This document shows, in pieces, positions 12,500 to 24,800 of a stretch of DNA of 64,000 nucleotides. A program made the translations under genes and the position numbers. The notes under the pieces were generated by a model. It was not told the DNA's origin. It ran no database searches and saw only the letters and a program-made list of their open reading frames with translations. The DNA is taken from positions 9,452,294 to 9,516,293 of the forward strand of contig OZ038321.1 in assembly GCA_964035795.1 (NCBI GenBank). Direction: 5' to 3'. Position 1 is the stretch's first letter. Every line of letters begins with the position of its first letter. The stretch comes from Pterobdella sp. o SKG-2022 (lineage: Eukaryota > Annelida > Clitellata > Hirudinida > Piscicolidae).

Positions 12500-14390
12500 A
12501 AATCTTGAAAGATTTACAATGTTTTCACGTTCCGATGGTGCACCACGTTGATGTGGTAAGAAGGCTTGTTTGTCCCAGAGACTCTCAAGGCTATATGAGT
12601 GGGGGCTTTGGCTTCTGGAAGGTTCAATCATGCTCAAAAAGTTTAAGCAGTAGGGTCCAGACCAAAACGGTGCATCCTGGCCCTCCAGGTTGGGGATTGT
12701 GCTGCAGGTTAACTACCCACACATAAGAAAAAAAGTTACAGAAACCAACAACTGTAATCAGAAATTCTCTGTTGCAGGGAGAGCTGGGATTCCTTTAAGG
12801 AAAATTATGACGCGTCGCAGCCAAACCCATGAGGGAGGTGCAAGACTGGAGACCCGTCTTCACCAGAAACACTTGAATAAACATCCTAGATTGATTTCAC
12901 ACAGGTCTGTTTTACTGAGAACATGAAACGTGAGAACACTGGGAGACAAGACGGTGTGCGCAAGCGGTGAAAAAGAGGCAAAAATACAACTTAAAACTTT
13001 TAGGCATGTAAACAGAAGAAATGTTGCTTTATTCAGGCAAAAACGATGTAATACGCTATGAAGCTGGCGTAGGATTCATATTGTTCAAAAAGCGACCAAG
13101 AGTTTGTTGGAATGAGATCCTGTGTCAGATTTCATCATCACAGCACACTTCGAGTCACGCTTCAAAAAGATGCCTATTATTATGTTTTAGGCACACACCA
13201 ACACATCTGAAGAGGGAAACAAATACAGCTTCTACGCCCAACTCCAATCAGTCCTAAACAAGCTCCCGAACCATGACATGCTCATCCTAATGGGGGACAT
13301 AAATGCAAAGGTTGGATCAGACATTACTGATAGAGAATGCAGAATGGGAAAACACGGACTCGGCGAAATGAATGAAAATGGGGGTATGTCAGCTGACTTC
13401 TGCACCACCAATAATCTCGTTACGGCGATGTCATCTGGGTTTCTTTTGACAAACAGACAGAAAACCAAATAAATCACGTCATGATGAGACAACGCTATAG
13501 AATTTCATTCCGAGATGTTTGAGTGAGACGCGGCGCCAACATTGGGTCAGACAACATGAAGATAAAAATGCAGCTATCCATGAAAATGACTCAGCAAAAC
13601 CCAAGAAAAAAGTTCAATGTCGGGAAACTGAAATAAAAAGACATAAAGCAAATGTTTCAGATTTCACTACACGTTTGAAATACGGAAAGGCTGCTGGCAC
13701 AGACAACATTCCAACAAAAGCGTTGAAAAAAGGTTTAACGGGCATCATTGACAAGCTGAATCAATTGCTCAACCGGATATAGACAACAGAGAAGATGCCA
13801 ACAGAGTGGAGTGAGCGCTTTTAGTGAAACTTCCCAAGCACAGCGACCTTTCTGAGTGCGGTAAATGGAAAAAAATTACACTGCTGTATATTCCCAGCAA
13901 AGTTTTAACAAAAATCATCTTGGAGCGAATGAAAGATGCCATTGACAATGTGCTGAGAGATGAACAAGCTGGCTTCAGGAAGGAACGTTCTTGTGCCGAC
14001 CAGTTTGCGACCCTCAGAATCATCGTGGAACAATCCATCGAATGGCAGTCACCCCTCTACACGTGCTTCATTGATTTTGAGAAGGCGTTTGATAGTGTTG
14101 ACAGAGAATTAATCTGAAACATACTTCTTCATTATGGTGTCCCAATAAAATTTGTCGACCTCATCGAAGCACTTTATGAAGGGTTTTCATGTCAAGTCAT
14201 CCATGTCAGAAAACTCTAAAAGCTTTGAGCTCTCTTCTGAAGTGAAACAGGGCTGCCTACTGTTTCCACTTTTTTTTTGTTGTTCTAGACTGGTTGACAA
14301 AGAAGGCCCAAGGGAATTCCGAGAAAGGCATCCAGTGAACCCTCACTTTGAAGCTATAAGATCTTGCGTTCGCTAACGACTATGTTTTAC
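12500..14390 (+). mobile_element. Non-LTR retrotransposon, 3'-truncated, decayed
   Basis: Broken frames carry an endonuclease segment at 13278-13472 (LMGDINAKVGS, the GD.N motif). RT segments follow at 13660-13782 (YGKAAGTDNIPTKALK) and 13824-14117 (DEQAGFRKERSCADQ, then CFIDFEKAFDSVDRE, the first catalytic Asp block), then KQGCL at about 14248. Similarity ends near 14390, before the YADD block. It sits between the TRAF7-like and EML genes. Its clade within LINEs was not resolved. Confidence 0.75.
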
Positions 14391-14549
14391 TGTCGCACCG
14401 TCTGCAAGGGTATCCGGACTATAACCCCCCGGACATTTACCCCCCAGACAATATAACATGAAATTTCAATTCTTTATTTTTGTTGTCAAAATGAGGAAGA
14501 TTTTAGAAACATGAAAATGAATACAAAAAAACAAGACATAGTAAAGCCT

Positions 14550-14955
14550 TCACAGTTGTAAATTTTGAGCAATACTACGTAGATATTCAAGTTGGCCACG
14601 ATTTTCAAATTCTTTTACGAGAGTTGAAAGTCTGTTGGTCACTGCTACGCATTTGCTTTTTTGTGATGGTGGTTTTTCACCTGCAGTCATTCTTGCTTGC
14701 TTCACTTCGTTAAGCGCCAGTTCACGCTTCAACACGCGGATAAATTGACAAATATTTGTGTGGTAAGCACTAACACTGGCCTGCATATGTCGATGCCAAC
14801 CTTCAACATGAATGTTTGTTCTTGGGAGATCATTTTTTACCCTATCCTTCCATTTCCACATGATGTGAGAGAAGAATGGCGCACGCCTCCCACGACGCTG
14901 TCTGCGGCCAATAAAAGTATCTTCAAAATAATCCAAAAGTGGCTGGACTTTTTCT
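14550..14955 (-). mobile_element. MULE-type transposase C-terminal remnant
   Basis: On the minus strand, within the ORF 15146-14550, residues from about 72 on read LDYFEDTFIGRRQRRGRRAP, LPRTNIHVEGWHRHMQ, IRVLKRELALNEV and LEYLRSIAQNL. This is the usual end of MULE transposases and derived proteins: family members show a D.YIG.. block, an RTNN..E.WH block and a KPPP lysine-rich linker. Only this tail survives, with no catalytic Asp residues, so it is a fragment. It is fused in frame to an unrelated LINE fragment upstream. Confidence 0.7.
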
Positions 14956-15146
14956 TTGCACATCCGACACTTAGCTGATTTTCTAGTGCGTTCGATTCTT
15001 GCTTTACGATAATTAGTTCCAAGAGCTTGATCTTGAGCTGCTATAAGCAGACTTTCTGTTTGATCTTTTAGACATCCTCTTTTGAGCCATTGCCAACTTT
15101 TCTTCGAAGCGAAATCTTTAACTTGCCTTGTAAATTGTCTGTGCAT
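14950..15146 (-). mobile_element. Fragment of LINE C-terminal region (CCHC-like), fused to MULE tail
   Basis: Residues 1-70 of the minus-strand ORF read QWLKRGCLKDQTESLL, AAQDQALGTNYRKARI and SAKCRMCKEK. This is the segment after the RT in LINEs that carry a restriction-like endonuclease. The plus-strand element beginning 150 bp away carries its own counterpart near 16660-16710 (LCRMCG), so the two fragments point in opposite directions. Confidence 0.6.
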
Positions 15147-15313
15147 AACCTTATTCCTCCGTTTTTTTCTTTCTTCTTTCTGTTCTGCTTCAAAGTCAGA
15201 TTTTGAACATTCTTTATTAATCTTTATGTATTTCTGATGACATAACTTTGTTTGAATTACTTAAAATATAGAAATTGATGCAATGTTCTTCATATGCATC
15301 AATTTTTATAACA

Positions 15314-15354
<41 letters not shown>
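15314..15354 (+). repeat. (AAT)n microsatellite
   Basis: About 13 uninterrupted AAT units, followed directly by the RT-bearing sequence of the next LINE. Confidence 0.95.
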
Positions 15355-15374
15355 GGATAATTATAATAATAAAA

Positions 15375-17125
15375 TAAAAAATTTCTGGAAAGCTACTTGG
15401 AATGGGAAGAAGTCCCACAATGATTGTGCTCCATGGATAGAAGGCATAGTTCGAGACAAGAAAGGGATCTCTTGCCAACAATGGAGCAATATTAAACAAA
15501 GTGAAGTGGCTGAAGCCTTGAAGAAGTCGCACAAGTGGAGGTCTCCAAGAGTTGATAGTGTCCAATTTTTAGTTAGACACTCTACAAGCTACACATAAAT
15601 GCTTGGCTTTGAATCTTAACAAAATTTTCGAAAACCCTAAAAATACTCCAACATGGATATATAAAGGGCAAACATTTCTTATACCAAAGTGCAAAGAAAC
15701 AACAGACCCAAAAAACTATCGCCCTATTACCTGCATACCCACCACATATAAACTGCTCACGTCAATCATGGCAGAAAGAGTGCACAAGCACATCGAAGAA
15801 AATAAAATTTTTCCATTAGAGCAGAAAGGATATAAAAAAGGATCGTATGGCTGCAAAAATCAACTTTTGGCACACAGAATGATTATCGAGAATATGAAAA
15901 GTAGAGCCCGGAACCTAAGTACAGCCTGGATTGACTAAAAAAAGCCTTTGATAGTGTGCCTCATAATAAAATCTCCTCATCTCTAAAAGATCTCTTGTCT
16001 TTAATTTTCTTGCTTTAATTATGAAACGATGGGAAGCAACTCTTCTTTTGTTGAAATCGAATGGTTTTCATTCTTTTGGGAATATAAAGGTAAATAGTGG
16101 TATCTTTCAAGGCGACTCTTTATCTCTACTTCTTTTCTGTCTGGTCTTGTTTCCTTCAACTTCCCTAATCAATAGAACTCAAATGGATATAAAATAAAAA
16201 AGAAAAAAATTCATTCTACATGGAAGATATTAAATTATATGGGTGTATGACGATGAACTTGAAGGTTTAATTAAAACAGTGAAGGTGGTTAGCGATGATA
16301 GTGTTATGGAGTTTGGGCTAGATAAATGTGCTAAAGCTAGTTTTAAACGTGGTAAAATACTTAAAACTTATAATATAATAATTGACAATAAAAATATTTT
16401 AAAAGAGTTGGAGCATAAAGAAACGTATAAGTATCTTGGGGTTAATGAAGGCAATGGAATCGAACATGGAAAGATGAAAGAAAAAATTAGAAAAGAGTGT
16501 GTAAGACGTGTAAAATTAATACTAAATACAGAATTAAAATCGAAAAAAAATAATTGCAATTAATTTTTCAGATCTCCCAGTATTAATTTATAGTTTTAAT
16601 AATATAAATTGGAATTTAGGTGAATTACATTTATGTGCGCCTCAAGGACCAACTATCTCAAGTTCCACATAGATAAAACAGCTAACAGCCCACTGTGTAG
16701 GATGTGCGGGAACACGTAAGCTAGTTCAAAAAGAGTCCAAGAAACGCCACGACAACGTTGCTAGAAGACTCTACTGGGACTTGTGTAAGAGAAATATATT
16801 GAAAGGCAATGAAAAGGGGTATGAACATGAGCCAGAAAGTGTTGTGTAGAATGATGACATAAAGTTTCTATGGGACTTCAATATACAATGTGACAATATT
16901 ATAGAAGCCGTCGACCTGACATTGTCGTTTTACAAAAAAAGGTAAAAAAGTGCTTGATTGTGGATGTTGCTGTACCTGTAGACTGCAGAATCAATGAAAA
17001 AGCAAAATAAAAAATTGAAAATTATGAAGATTTGCGAAGAGAAGTTAACAGACTATGGCAGCAAAAGAAAGTGCATCTGGTACCGATTGTAATTCTAGCC
17101 TTTAGAAGTATAAGCAAAAACTTCA
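15375..17125 (+). mobile_element. R2/R4-type LINE with restriction-like endonuclease, decayed
   Basis: Broken coding blocks in order: FWKATWNGKKSHNDCAPW (15390), the RT fingers at 15603-15938 (TPTWIYKGQTFLIPKC, DPKNYRPITC) and PLIVCLI near 15945 as a broken DYKKAFDSVP. A palm segment follows near 16100 (IFQGDSL) and thumb sequence at 16243-16563. A CCHC-like CRMCG lies at about 16700. RPDIVVLQ then VDVAVPVDC (16910-16990) is the PD..D core of restriction-like endonucleases, with EDLRREVNRLW after it. The order RT, zinc finger, RLE is that of the R2/R4/Dong group rather than of RTE or CR1. Multiple frameshifts make it inactive. Confidence 0.75.
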
Positions 17126-17441
17126 TAAGCTGATTCGCCTAGTTAGTATGAGTACGATGTCAGCGAAGCAACTTCGAATAAGTCAAGAAATATTTCTGTC
17201 TACAAAACGTATACAACAAATTTTGAGCCTTTCGAAATTTTTTCAGTGTAAGATACGTAAACGAGTTTCGTGGACGAGTGCTTGGAACCACGAATACTAA
17301 GAACACGGTACTTGGTACTTTTCAGAGAGAAGCTCAAGATACCTCAAAAAAACTTTTTTTTCGGTTTTTTTATTTCAATTTAAAAAATTTATTTTAAACT
17401 TGAAAAATAAACTTTTTACAAAATTTTTTGAATTATTAAAC

Positions 17442-17600
17442 TTAATTTTTTTTAAATTTGGTAATCAATTGAAAAAATTTTGTAAGCAAATGCAATGATT
17501 TGGTGCGTAAATGCAAAGATTTGAAAGTCAATTGTAAAGATTTGGTAGGCAATTGCAAAGATTTTGAATTGAATTGAAAAACCCTATAATAAAAATATGG
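17442..17600. repeat. Degenerate ~21-bp tandem repeats
   Basis: Units around gcaaagatttg and caattg recur every 21 bp or so. On the minus strand they spell a repeated Lys-Ser-Leu-Gln/His-Leu heptad. The translation is probably incidental. Confidence 0.6.
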
Positions 17601-18334
17601 GAAAGTTGCAAAAAACGGCATTACTCGGTAACGCAAGAATCTTGAAGAAAGTTCTGAAGCTGTAGGCAGACTTAGTAAGACTCTGATCATTAGTTATGAC
17701 TTAACTTACTAAAATTTTCTCGGCAAAATGTTTGATAGATTTCATATAATAATAATTATTATTAATTTTTAAAAAATTTTCTTATATAGTTTCGAACTGT
17801 AAAAAAATAATTTAAAAGCATTGAGTGTTTGAAAAGTTTTTAATCGATAATTGATAATATTTAATTCCTTAGGCTACCTTGACAGATCCGTTATGTGTGG
17901 CTACGAATTATCTTTTTGGATATTATTTGATTTTTTTCTGAAATAGTTCAAATTTAAACAATAATATTATTAGTAATACATGGTTCTTTTATAATATGTT
18001 AATTTGAATTCACCCACTTCATTTCTCAAATAATCCAATCTTTTAACTTCCATATTCAAGCCATAAAACAAGTAAGTGCTTCATACATCTTGCAACTGTT
18101 ATTTCTTTCACTTTTTCACTAGTTCTTTCCAGATTAGACTGCTGCAAGTCTCTCTTCTGCGGAAAGACAAACTATCTATAGCGCAAGCTTCAAACCACTT
18201 TGAAAAAGACGATTTTTTAAAAAATAACAGCGAATGAAATCAATTTATTTTGGATATTATCAAAAATCAATTGAAGTTTATTAAAGTTTCTAGTTTCGGT
18301 AAAATGACAGAAATTCTGTATTATTTCATCATCT

Positions 18335-18510
18335 CTATGTATTCGGCATTTAGAGTACCCAACAAGGGTGCTAGCTCAAAGCCTTTCCAAGTGACAAACA
18401 GTGTATAGCAAAGTTGTGTCTTTACTCCAACACTGTTTAGCCTGTTGTTAGCAGTAGTGTTGACGAAAGTGATTTTTTGTCAATCAATCGAATATGTTTC
18501 TGTAAGGTTG
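18335..18510 (+). mobile_element. Short RT fragment
   Basis: Translates as PFQVTNS, a stop, then CVFTPTLFSLLLAVVL. This matches the LINE RT block that usually reads VKQGCVLAPTLFSLLF. The flanks are not recognisable. Confidence 0.6.
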
Positions 18511-18880
18511 TCGTTTGTGTGTTGCGAATCCCCTGCGCCATACGAACACAGGATAATTAACACACTAAATTCTAGGTAAAGTTTACTTTTTTAGAGACAT
18601 TGTGTCTTGTTTCATAATATATGATTTCATATTTTTTCAAAACTAACATATTGATAAAACTTTATTTTAAATCATGAAATCAAAAATATATATGTTTTAA
18701 TTAGTTCTTTTTAGTAAATTCAAACAACGAACGCACCCTAGTATTTTAAAATTACCTAATTTGAATAATTTCATTGCCTCAGCTTTAACAGTTCCAAATG
18801 AGTGAGTCTAAACGATATTATAAATTTTTGTGCACCAGTTATTAAAAAAATTTAAATTATATTTATAACTTATAAATCAT

Positions 18881-21800
18881 TTGAAATTATTTATCTTGAA
18901 CTTAGGTGAAAACGTACCTTTGAATGAAAATGATTTGGTGGACAGGGTAGAAGAGCTAGAAAAAAAAGTTAAAGCGCAAGATGACGAATTTGTTTGTCTC
19001 AAAAGTGCTCTTAGTGAAGCCATTAGAAGACTCAACCAACTTGAAAATTGTTTGAATACATAAATGCCGGATTTTGAGACGAATTTTATAAGAATTAGTT
19101 TATGAATACTCAATTGTATAAAGTAAAATTACAATTTCTAAAATATTTCTGTAGAGATACACAAATATTGGTTTTTCAACTTTCATATTTTATTCTAAAT
19201 ACATAGCGGTTATTAATTTTAACGTCAGCGAAATCCAGTTTTGGAGGACCTCTTCGTGTTACCCAATCTGCTAAATCCAAAGTTGCTTCTACCTCAAGAG
19301 AAGCTAAACCTTCTAAGCACAAACAAGCTTCTCCAACAAAAGCTGAGCACCATTTCAAAAAAGTTAGCAGCTCTGAAACCCAAGCCACACCTAGGTAACA
19401 TTAACAAAGTTGATAATTTAATGAAATTTCATTAAGTAATTTTTATTATGAGCAGATCAAAAAATAAAGAATTTCCAACCAAGGATTCAGGTTTTGATTA
19501 TTTTTCTCTTAAACTTTTTATCTTTTCTTTTTTATTTTAAATGGATGATGATGTTTTATTTCCATGTTTTCTGAGATGGCTTACTAAATCCATTCTGGAT
19601 AGGCAAACCCTACTGCATTTAAAACAAATCCTAATGTTTGGTGCAGCTACACTTTTGTTAAGACCTTTGAAATGCTTTTTTAAAGCTTCTGGGTTTTTTC
19701 CTCGGATGTCTTAACTCCTTCTTTGGTAGCATTTTTCCATCAAGACCGAGTGCTTGCCAGGTTCTTTCAATCAGCTGGGTTTATTACAGGTCTTAAACTT
19801 AATTATACTAAATTTATATTGAAGTTTCTCATTTCTATGTAATTTACTAATATATATATATAAAATTATATACAAGATTTCCCGAAAACTAGTTAACAGC
19901 ATAAGTACTTGAGCTTCTTTTTTTTTATTACCCCCATGTTCCGCCGTTTAGGTTAGAAACGCACCCTATCTTCATCATCAGGCTGTTAGTGTTGGTTTTA
20001 GAATGTTTCTTTGCATATTAAGAACTTGTCCTAAGAACCTAGCCTGATGAGAGCAAACTGATGAAACAGTTTGAGGTTCCTCCAAAAAAATTATTTTGAA
20101 ACAAGATAAAATTAGTAAGCTCAAAGGATTACTGGAGGACAAAGAAGGGTCGTTTAGATTTGTACCCTGAAAGGGTAGCAGCCCCACCAACTAGCAGGCT
20201 TAAACGCTGGAGCATAGATGTCTTTTAATTTCATGCCTTGGGCAGGTGCCTTTTAACGTCACGCCCAGGGCTAACTTGAGCTTCTTCTTCTTCTTCTTCT
20301 TCTTTGATGTTTACAGTCATTTTTTCTTTCGTTGTGGGATTAGACCCTGTAAATGGCAGCCTTACATCTCTTGTCTTGCACCCAGCTCACGCCACTACCA
20401 TGCTCCTTCAGGTCCTTCTTGACACATTCAGCCCAAGTCTTTTTCGGTCTACCTCTTCCAACAGCACCTATCATTTCTTCTATTGCTTGACGTGCATTTG
20501 CATGGCGTGCCCTTACCATTTCAATCTACTTATGGATATGATGCTGGATAGTGGTTTGAGTTGTAGCTGCAATAATGCTTCCTTGTATCCTTTTTTGGTC
20601 ACTATTCTGAGCATTTGTTTGTTTTGTTGAATTAGTCGCTCTTTGATGTTTGAAGTTTCTACGGCATACAACATTACCGATCGCATACAGCTCTCATACA
20701 CTACCTTTTTTGTTGTGCCACTGAGTGCTGGGGAGCACAGCACTTTTTTGATGAAAAAGAATGCTGCCCATGCTTGTTCTCCTTTTGATACAACTGCAGC
20801 ACTGAGGTCTCCATCTGAGTCGTAGACATCACCAAGGTATGTGAACGAACCAAGCCTTTTTTCCATATATTAGTGCTGATCTCACAGCTCATACGAACTT
20901 GCTCTTATTTTAACTAAAAAACTAAAAAAATGCATTAAACATAATGGGAATAATTTTGTGGGTTTGATAACTATTTTGCCTCTCTGGAATGTGAAATGGT
21001 TTTAAAGTAACTATTATCAATAACCATTTACCTCGATATTATGATGATTGGTATTGTTTGAAAGTACATAAAGATGTCTCTAAAAAGCAAAGTAGCCATA
21101 TGGACCTGGTGTCTTAACATACACATTTTTTTTTGGAGTTCCATCAGATAGGCCATTTAACTAATGAGCCTTGTGTCAAATTCAATAAACTATTCAGTAA
21201 AACTGGATTATGAAATGATTACTCACTAAATTCTGCCTTACCAACATTTAAACTTGAAGTTAACGCTATTTACTTTAATTCTTTTTTAATTAACTCTTTG
21301 TAAAACTTTCCACAAAGGAGATGGGATAGTGAAAATTTTTATAAAAGGACGTCCATTGACATTTTATGCTCCTACGTCTGTTGGAAGTGACCCGCTCAAG
21401 GCCCCTTGTGAACAACCACCCAAAGAGAAGCTGTTGCTTGAATGGGTGTATGTGTTTTCCCCACATTAACAGTTCATCTTTGTAAAATTTTATTTGTATT
21501 ATATTAAAATATATTCTTATATAACTGTTTTTTATATTTTGACCAATTTTTGCAAAGTGGATACATTGTTGAATTCGATAATTATATTGATATGTGACTG
21601 GCTGTCTTAGGCTCCACAACTCGCCATATAGATCCATACTTAAATATTGTTCATTAAATCAATAAGAATTTGTCAAGTTTGCTCAAGTTAAACCTGTATG
21701 CATACCATGGTTTGACAACTGTTGCAAACAAAGTTTATAAAGCTACATATCATTATGACACTCAACAGAAATTTTGTTTTTTTTTTGAAGAAATAGTTAT

Positions 21801-24800
21801 TTATGATTTCTGTGAAGCTCTGATAATTTTAATACATTTGAAGGCATTGTTTCAAATATTAATTTTAATTATTAAAAAATGCATTTTCAGATATGGGTAC
21901 AGAGGCAAGGACTGCAGAAAGAATATTGTGACACTGCTGTCAGGGAAAATTGTTTATTTTTCAGCCGCTGTGGCTGTCATTTATGATCCCAAAACTCACC
22001 AGCAAAGACATTATTCTGAACACAATGATGACATTAAATGGTTAGTTTATAATTAATTAATTAATACGAACAACATCCTTGTCTCGCTTGCTTTTGCCTG
22101 TAGCGTGGCTAAAGTTTATCTGTAAGTAGTACGTTGGCTCGTATAGCTCAACTGGTAAAACATTAAACTAGTTATATAAAGTTACTGGGTTCAATCTCGA
22201 TAATTAGCACCTGTTACACAGTGTGTTTCGCTACATTAAATTTGTAGCGAGCGCTTTGATCTACAAAGAAAAGCGCTTTATAAATTACATTACTTACAGT
22301 TTTTCGTTTATTTCTTAGAAAATGAGGATTTTATAGATAAAAATTTATTTTAAAACTAAAATTTTTGCCAAGTACAACTTTATCATAATTCACTAATTAT
22401 TTTTATTATTATTAATACAATTAGATTATACTACTGTACTTGTCCCAGTAACTGGGATTGACGGCAGTCGGTCTAGATTGTTGATCCACAATAGAGGGAT
22501 GTATAAAAAAGATTATTTTATTTGGGACAAGTTTTTATACTGCCAACCCAAACTAACGTCCAGCTTGAAATTATCGAATTCGTGATCCACCGTTCCCACA
22601 CTTGGGCAGTTTGCCTTGCCGTTGTCAACAAAAAGAAAGATCATCCGCCAAGCTAAATGACAACGATATCAGAATATCAGTTTGTCGATACCTCCTACCG
22701 GAGTATTCTGTTATCTAGGTTATAGCAGAAAAGCAATCTCAATTTAGAAACATTATCTTTGGTGCAGTTTAAAGTCATGCCCAGGACTTATGATAAAGTT
22801 GTGCTTATCGAAAATTTTAGTTTTTAAATTAATTTTCAATTATAACATCTTCATTTTCTAAGAAATAAACGCGGAACTATTGACAACAAAAAGGTACATA
22901 CGATGTCACTTCTTAGAGACATCTCAATGTACTTATAAGCAATATCAACAATCCTTAACGTCAATTTAGGAGATTTACCACTTTTATAGCAAAAATAGCT
23001 AAATTTTTTTGTAAATATAGCCTTAAAATAATACGTTAGTGCTAACTTATTATTTTAAAGCTGTTCTTGTCTGAAATTCTAGCTATTTTTGCTAATGAAT
23101 GCACTAAATCTTATAAATCGACGTTAATGATAGTTGATACATACGATGTCTCTAAAAGATTACTTACAGCTGTTTATTCGTTATTACTCGAACTAATGTC
23201 TTTAGTTTACTTTTTTCATCTATAGTAGAAAAATAATTATATTAGAGTTTATGATGCAGTTTTTATACGTATTTTCCTATTTTTTCTCAGCATTGCTTTG
23301 CACCCAGATAAAGTGACTTTAGCAACAGGTCAAGTGTCAGGTCATGATAAACTTGAAGGCAAGGTATGTCTACCATAGTGATAAACAATTTTGAACATTA
23401 TTGTCTCAAATAAAAATGATAAAATAGTTTTACGCAAATCATGCTTAACTCCAATTTTCATTTAGCCTAAGTTCATACTGAGTTTTTTTCCATTTCCATG
23501 CAGCTAAGGAACATCAGGTTGCTGAGTTTTTGTTATAAGATTTTTTGCTCATAATGAACTTTTTCTAGGAAACTTGTTTGATGAAAACAGGCCGAAAAAG
23601 ATTCTTTTCAAAAATAATTATTTTGGAAAGACAATACAATTAATTTTGGATGGTTCTTAGAGAACAAGGAAGGGGTATTCGGGTTTTATTCCCAAAAAGT
23701 AGCGGTCCTTGCAGCCAGCAGGTCTGAATGCTAGGAAGCTAATTTGGTGCTTTCCAACATTATGCCCAGGACGTACATTGAATGTTTTGTTGACTTATAA
23801 AGTTTTTTTTAGACATCAGACTTAACTTTCACCTTTGAAAGATCCAATTCAAGCTACTCTTACATATCAAACAGCTCTATTCTAATGTATTGAAAAACAC
23901 TAAAGATATTCAAAAGCATAAAATTAACGAAATAAAAATCTTCGCTACATACGATTTGTAAATAGACTAAGTGCGATCAGCCTTAGTTAAGTGGAGATAA
24001 AACCGGGTTTTAAATCAGGGCATTTCTCAGGACATAGTCATAAACTGCTAATTTTCAAGCTCTCGTCTTATTGTTTTTATTGTGTATTTTTCGGAGTATC
24101 TGTTTCAATTAAATAATTTTTTTTGAAATCAATTTTGTATATAACTCGATTATGATACGATCACCAGGCTCACGTGCGCATATGGAGCAGTGCAGACTTG
24201 AGCACATTGAAGGTGCTTGGCTTGGGTGATTTTGAAAGGGCCATCTCCTGTTTGTCCTTCTCTAAAGATGTATGTTGTTTAGTTTGGTTGCAATTTATGC
24301 GGTTCTAATGGTTTGAAGCTATTTTAGATGCAATATAATCAAATATTTATTGTATTATGCAAAATCTTATTTTTTTATAGAACATCGATTCGAGGAATTT
24401 TAATAAATTTATAGGAAACTAAGCTATAATTTTCGGTAAGTGTGATGTTACCATAGAACATTAGCATCAAATGAGCAAATGATAGTATGCTAATGTTTCA
24501 TTGTAAGACCATAATATTGTAAGACCGAAAACTATATTTTAAGTTTCAATAAATGTATTAAAATTCCTCAAATTGATGCTCTATGAATAATTATTAGATA
24601 TAAAAACATAAGCTGTCTTTGAAAAGGTCTTATTTATAAAGGATCAATATCGTAAATTCATACACTTTCTCAGGTTGAACTATTCAATTAACGAAAATAT
24701 TAATTTTTGATATGGTCATGATTGTTTGAAATGGCTGTTATGTGAACAATTATTTTTATTCTGATTTATTTCTACTGGAAAATAAAGCTCATAAAATCAA

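Noticed and set aside
22131..22205. A functional tRNA gene
   Set aside because: A and B boxes are present but acceptor and anticodon stems do not pair, and a SINE tail follows.
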